Part shown: positions 7,401 through 9,807 of the stretch, piece by piece
Numbering within the stretch: position 1 is the stretch's first letter
How the letters are laid out: every line of letters begins with the position of its first letter
Assembly (NCBI GenBank): GCA_038239195.1
Contig: JBBSEZ010000377.1
Location: forward strand, 1 to 9,807
Length of the DNA stretch: 9,807 nt
Origin: JBBSEZ01 sp038239195
GTDB lineage: Bacteria; Planctomycetota; Planctomycetia; Gemmatales; Gemmataceae
Direction: 5' to 3'
Notes under the pieces: generated by a model
Told to the model about the DNA's origin: nothing
The model's input: only the letters and a program-made list of their open reading frames with translations
Databases searched by the model: none
Position numbers and translations under genes: made by a program

Positions 7401-7890
7401 GTATCGCTCGCTGCAACTCTTGATCGCCGCGGCCAACGGGGACTACGATCGGGCGGACGAGCACCTGGAGGCGCTGGGGAAATACGTCGATGCGGCCCCC
7501 CCTACTCCTGGGGTTAGCCCCGTCCCGCTGCGCGACGTCATGGCCTTGCTCGTCGCTCAGACGATCCTCGACGCCAATCGTCCCCAGGCGTCCTTGCCCC
7601 AGACCGTCCAGAACCGCCTGAGCGCCCGGCACCTGACCGAGGGGACGCAAAAGTTGGCGGCCCGTCTGGGAGAAGGGGCCGACTTGCTGGTGGTGCGCGG
7701 CCTCCTGGCGCTGGAGCGGGGAGAGGTGGCGCCTGCGCGCCGCTTCTTCGAGCAGGCCCTCACGCTCTGGAAGGGAGGGGTGGCGGACGGGACCGGTCTC
7801 GACTTCCCCAGCCGCGCCGTGGCCCAGCGGTGGTTGCACCAACTGAACGAGGCCAATGCCGAGGGCCCGCCGGGGGAGAAAGGCCCATGA
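4492..7890 (+). CDS. GT-C-like multi-pass membrane protein with C-terminal TPR region
   Basis: This protein has 1132 aa. After a Pro/Ala-rich N-terminus (1-66), a first helix (71-90) leads into NSDVWLHLATG (92-102), ADPFSYA (114-120) and ANHAWLGDLLGYL (127-139). This acidic first loop resembles integral-membrane GT-C glycosyltransferases and related planctomycete proteins. About ten further hydrophobic segments run to about residue 447. A soluble domain (450-640) follows, then TPR-like helices (750-850, 910-1000, 1060-1125) and a coiled-coil-like stretch (864-900). GT-C enzymes transfer sugars from lipid-phosphate donors outside the cytoplasm; catalysis here is inference and Asp94 is the candidate residue. 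ATG 4492 is preceded by GGGG at 5 nt; ATG 4690 (1066 aa) would drop the Pro-rich leader and is a real alternative. The stop overlaps the next start (ATGA). Confidence 0.87.
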   Translation: MPNADDCPNPLPAPSLAASPGPEGALLPAANAGSVLSGLLEAKPVFPPPSLPPSLAPPRSRRLGRAMAFADAVLGGLVVLLAFLLACFPARNSDVWLHLATGRSIAEGRFTFGADPFSYASEGAYWANHAWLGDLLGYLAFDAVGGAALVVLKSLLLAALAVLLIALGTPRKGERAGLWLPASCAALAILALAPWLQLRSTLLSYVLLALTCWVLEAWNRSSLLRVPWALGPLFAVWVNLDDWFLLGPLAVGLYAVGLALSTGFSSSGAAPGKVAPRLLALGAGLALGLLGCLASPHHVHSFALPSQLALTGGPRAFASSPLGGDLLLSPFSRAYFREDVGLNAAGLAYFLLVLLGAASFAVNRQNANGPRAVLWVSFFALSALRARAVPFFAVVAAPVVALNFAEALLRFCRERPPGDFKARQIVAGRLALLAAALMLLVLAWPGWLQARPHLRRGCGVEADPSLARIALQLGAWRRSGAIPGEARGFNVAPDVAHYLAWYCPEEQGFLDARLGLFSAPTVREYLALRAALLADGLDGEGPRETVRRYRVRHVVLYERGPDGLSAFRRLLASPDWALGSIEGGASVFFLRGPEGTGPKGVVPLSFEKLAFGSNGDKFAPASGPDSRPGPPDWLAPFRKAPAPIPADREETALWLACFDASRSDHQRRLRREWSNAAAAGLVGKPAGAPGAGCPGGALLPALAVALEGRRAKAPGLTFEKGYGEVALPAADRVGLSLWLRYLAGEGEGPPAALFLAVRAGRRAVRANPDDARASLLLGEAYFLLTRATSERSWAAGFPAQTSFRDLRRIQAITVFQTALRAQPDLAQAHARLSQLYRELGYPDLCLVHLRALLKQGRKGAPPAGEEEARQSKAHLEKLGEEVSQLSQQVGLLRERFEANSANLTVADKAATAQRQGLAETALALLLRSNVAAFGARGAVLELKLLLLTGRLPEARDWMSPEQEGLLGEETYRSLQLLIAAANGDYDRADEHLEALGKYVDAAPPTPGVSPVPLRDVMALLVAQTILDANRPQASLPQTVQNRLSARHLTEGTQKLAARLGEGADLLVVRGLLALERGEVAPARRFFEQALTLWKGGVADGTGLDFPSRAVAQRWLHQLNEANAEGPPGEKGP

Positions 7891-9755
7891 GCGCTCCCCC
7901 TTCTTCCACCTCCCGCACGAGCTTCCTGACGAGCTCCCGGCGGCGGTGGGCGGCCGTGCTGCTGGCCCTGGTGACAGTGCTCGCGCTCGGCGTGGCGGTC
8001 TGGCGCCTCGCTCACCACGGTCCCCTCCCACCCAACCAATCGCCCGAGCCCGACCCGAGGCTCGCCTACGACGGGCCGTTCCGCAACGTCCACCCCAAGG
8101 TCGGCTACGTCGGCGACGCGAAATGTGCCCCCTGTCACGTCCGCTTGACCACCCTCTTCCACAACCACCCGATGGGGAAGTCGCTCGCGGTCCTGGCGGG
8201 GACGGAGTTGGGCCCCTCGCGTACGCCCGCGCGTCACAATCCCTTCCAGGCCTTTGGGCGAGAGTTCCTGGTCCACGCGCGGGGGGGCAAATTGTGGGAG
8301 CGCCAAGCGCTCCTCGACGAAGGGAAAGGGGCCGCGCGGGCCTGGGACACCGAGCTTCAGTATGCGATCGGCTCGGGGACGCGCGGGCATTCCTTTCTGA
8401 CCGAGCGCGACGGGTTTCTCTTTCAGGTGCCCGTCAGCTACTTTTCCCAGAAGCAGCGATGGGGCCTCTCGCCCGGGATGACGCCCGCTCTGTTCGCCGG
8501 GCGACCGATCCAGCCCTCTTGCCTCTTCTGCCATGCGAACCGCACGCGCCCGCGCCCCGACACGGTGAACGGCTACGAGCGACCGGTGTTCGAGGGGCAC
8601 GCGATCGGCTGCGAGCGCTGCCACGGCCCGGGGGAGCTCCACGTCGAGGAGCGCAGGGCCGGCCCCGCGCCAGGGACCATCGATACCAGCATCGTGAGCC
8701 CCAAGCACCTGGCGCCTGCGCTGCGCGATGCGGTCTGCGAGCAGTGCCATCTCCAGGGGGCGGCCCGCGTGGTCCGGCGCGGGCGCGACGTGCAAGATTT
8801 TCGCCCGGGGATGGAGTTGGGGGCGTTCTGGTCGGTGTTCGTGGCCCCGCCGGCCCGTGGGGAGGAGCAGAAGGCCGTCAGCCACGTTGAGCAGATGTAC
8901 GCCAGCCGCTGCTTCGAGGGCAGCGCCAACCCCAAGAAGCTCGGGTGTGTGTCGTGTCACGATCCCCACGAGCGGATCGGCCCGGAGCGGCGCGTGGCCC
9001 ACTACCGGGCGCGGTGTCTGGACTGTCACGGCACGCGGGGGTGCAAAGGACCAATTGCCCAGCGCCGGGAAAAGGACGACAGTTGCATCGACTGTCACAT
9101 GCCGCGATACGCGAGCTGGGACGTTCCCCACACCGCGACCACGGACCATCGCGTTCCGCGCCTCGCTTCGGCGCCCGGTCGCCCTCTCCGGGGCCCCTCG
9201 CCCGACGGGCCGCTGGCCCTCTTCCATCGGGGCGAAGTAGCGCCCCTGGACGAGGAGGGCCGGCGTGACCTCGGGCTCGCCCTGGTGCGGGTGGTCGGGG
9301 AAGGCCGGCTCGATGCCAAGCGCTGGGGCGGGCAGATCACGACGCTCCTGGAAGGCGCGATCCACCGCGCTCCCAACGACGTGGCTGCGTGGGAAGGCAA
9401 GGCGCTGGCCCTGGGGTGGCAGGGCCGCCGGGCGGAGGCGCTGGCGGCCTACGAAACCATCCTGGACAAGGCCCCCGCGCGCGAGCTCGCCCTCGCGGGC
9501 GCCGCCGCGCTGGCGCAGCAGCAGAACGATCGGGAGCGCGCCCTCGGCTACTGGCGCCGGGCGGTGGCCGTGAGCCCCTGGACCGCAGACTATCGCCGTT
9601 CGCTGGCGCAGTTACTCGAGCAAGAGCGAGCGTGGGACGAAGCGCTGACGCACGCCGAGGCATGGCTGCGGATCGACCCGGGCAGTGCGGCCGCCCGACA
9701 ACTGCGGACGAAGTGTCTCCTGCACGTGGGCCGCAAAGAATCGTCGCGGCGATAG
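7887..9755 (+). CDS. Seven-haem cytochrome c with C-terminal TPR repeats
   Basis: This 622-aa protein has an N-terminal basic stretch and one hydrophobic helix (21-39), a signal anchor for export. Seven CXXCH haem c sites follow at C80, C212, C242, C284, C354, C377 and C400 (CAPCH, CLFCH, CERCH, CEQCH, CVSCH, CLDCH, CIDCH). Extra His residues such as those in FHNHPMGKS (91-99) and PHTATTDHRVPR (414-425) could be distal ligands. The CIDCHMP...H...DH pattern is shared with cytochrome c554/multihaem nitrite-reductase-like families, but no substrate can be assigned. Residues 485-610 form TPR-like repeats (for example AWEGKALALGWQGRRAEALAAYE, within 501-523). It is most likely a membrane-anchored periplasmic electron carrier or reductase. 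The ATG at 7887 overlaps the previous stop and has GGAGAAAGG just upstream, indicating translational coupling. A 25-bp terminal repeat follows the TAG stop. Confidence 0.95.
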   Translation: MSAPPSSTSRTSFLTSSRRRWAAVLLALVTVLALGVAVWRLAHHGPLPPNQSPEPDPRLAYDGPFRNVHPKVGYVGDAKCAPCHVRLTTLFHNHPMGKSLAVLAGTELGPSRTPARHNPFQAFGREFLVHARGGKLWERQALLDEGKGAARAWDTELQYAIGSGTRGHSFLTERDGFLFQVPVSYFSQKQRWGLSPGMTPALFAGRPIQPSCLFCHANRTRPRPDTVNGYERPVFEGHAIGCERCHGPGELHVEERRAGPAPGTIDTSIVSPKHLAPALRDAVCEQCHLQGAARVVRRGRDVQDFRPGMELGAFWSVFVAPPARGEEQKAVSHVEQMYASRCFEGSANPKKLGCVSCHDPHERIGPERRVAHYRARCLDCHGTRGCKGPIAQRREKDDSCIDCHMPRYASWDVPHTATTDHRVPRLASAPGRPLRGPSPDGPLALFHRGEVAPLDEEGRRDLGLALVRVVGEGRLDAKRWGGQITTLLEGAIHRAPNDVAAWEGKALALGWQGRRAEALAAYETILDKAPARELALAGAAALAQQQNDRERALGYWRRAVAVSPWTADYRRSLAQLLEQERAWDEALTHAEAWLRIDPGSAAARQLRTKCLLHVGRKESSRR

Positions 9756-9756
9756 C

Positions 9757-9769
9757 GCGAGCGGCAGGA
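9757..9769 (+). repeat. 3'-flank box GCGAGCGGCAGGA, right copy
   Basis: It is identical to the minus-strand box at 74-62. It begins 1 nt after the TAG of the cytochrome gene and is followed by a 13-nt spacer (GTTGGTTGCAGGA) and the hairpin at 9783-9804. The similarity to the left copy extends a few bases into the spacer (TTGGTT against TTGATT). Confidence 0.6.
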
Positions 9770-9782
9770 GTTGGTTGCAGGA

Positions 9783-9807
9783 GGACGGCTCGGGAGGGCC
9801 GTCCTAC
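9783..9807 (+). repeat. Terminal 25-bp hairpin repeat (one arm of the palindrome at 1-50)
   Basis: It is identical to bases 26-50 and the reverse complement of 1-25: GGACGGC (9783-9789), loop TCGGGAGG (9790-9797), GCCGTCC (9798-9804), TAC. It lies 27 bp after the stop of the cytochrome gene. Upstream bases do not continue the mirrored arm, so within the window this is a single unit. Whether a mirrored unit follows lies outside the window. The likely role is a terminator-like or REP-like 3' element, by inference. Confidence 0.85.

Noticed and set aside
4776..7517. 913-codon open frame on the plus strand inside the GT-C/TPR gene
   Set aside because: It is an out-of-frame shadow: Arg/Pro/Gly-rich, no motifs, while the overlapping frame has membrane helices and TPR-like repeats.
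5884..8031. 715-codon open frame on the minus strand
   Set aside because: It is antisense to the GT-C/TPR gene and the start of the cytochrome gene, has low-complexity composition and no recognisable domain.
7557..9365. 602-codon open frame on the minus strand
   Set aside because: It is antisense to the cytochrome gene, whose seven CXXCH motifs prove the plus-strand frame is the coding one.
1..9807. Composite transposon bounded by the terminal inverted repeats
   Set aside because: There is no transposase or integrase, no visible target duplication within the window, and the repeats sit exactly after stop codons, which fits a 3'-end repeat better. It is kept only as a low-probability finding.

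Overview
This GC-rich window (I estimate well above 60% G+C) looks like chromosomal DNA of a planctomycete, most likely of the Gemmata/Isosphaera kind. The main reason is a DUF1559 protein with a prepilin-type N-terminus next to a small lipoprotein with a transthyretin-like fold, a pairing typical of Planctomycetota. TPR proteins and a multihaem cytochrome c fused to TPRs fit the same picture. I see no tRNA, rRNA, CRISPR array, integrase or transposase.

Layout: six genes form a divergon around the intergenic region at 4219-4491. Leftwards (minus strand) run the DUF1559 pseudopilin-like protein (3340-4218), the lipoprotein (2673-3140), a membrane-anchored TPR protein (1295-2611) and an eight-helix membrane protein of unknown family (83-1141). 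Rightwards (plus strand) run a large GT-C-like membrane protein with a soluble TPR tail (4492-7890) and a seven-haem cytochrome c with a TPR tail (7887-9755). The last two overlap by ATGA and are almost certainly co-translated.

How the genes may fit together: every product is predicted to be in or outside the cytoplasmic membrane. The left group is a surface/pseudopilin set plus a TPR scaffold and a membrane protein whose Cys/His motifs all fall on the predicted periplasmic side. The right group couples a GT-C-like protein to a periplasmic multihaem electron carrier, both ending in helical repeats that could bind partners. A joint function is inference; no pathway can be named from sequence alone.

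The least expected structure is non-coding. The window begins with a perfect 50-bp palindrome and ends with a 25-bp copy of one of its arms. At both ends the last gene's stop codon is followed by the same bipartite element: a 13-nt box GCGAGCGGCAGGA, then a 13-14 nt spacer, then a GGACGGC-N8-GCCGTCC hairpin. An 18-bp hairpin at 3199-3240, fully paired only in minus-sense RNA, carries the same GAGCGGCA core. Together these suggest a family of 3'-end or terminator-like repeats in this genome.
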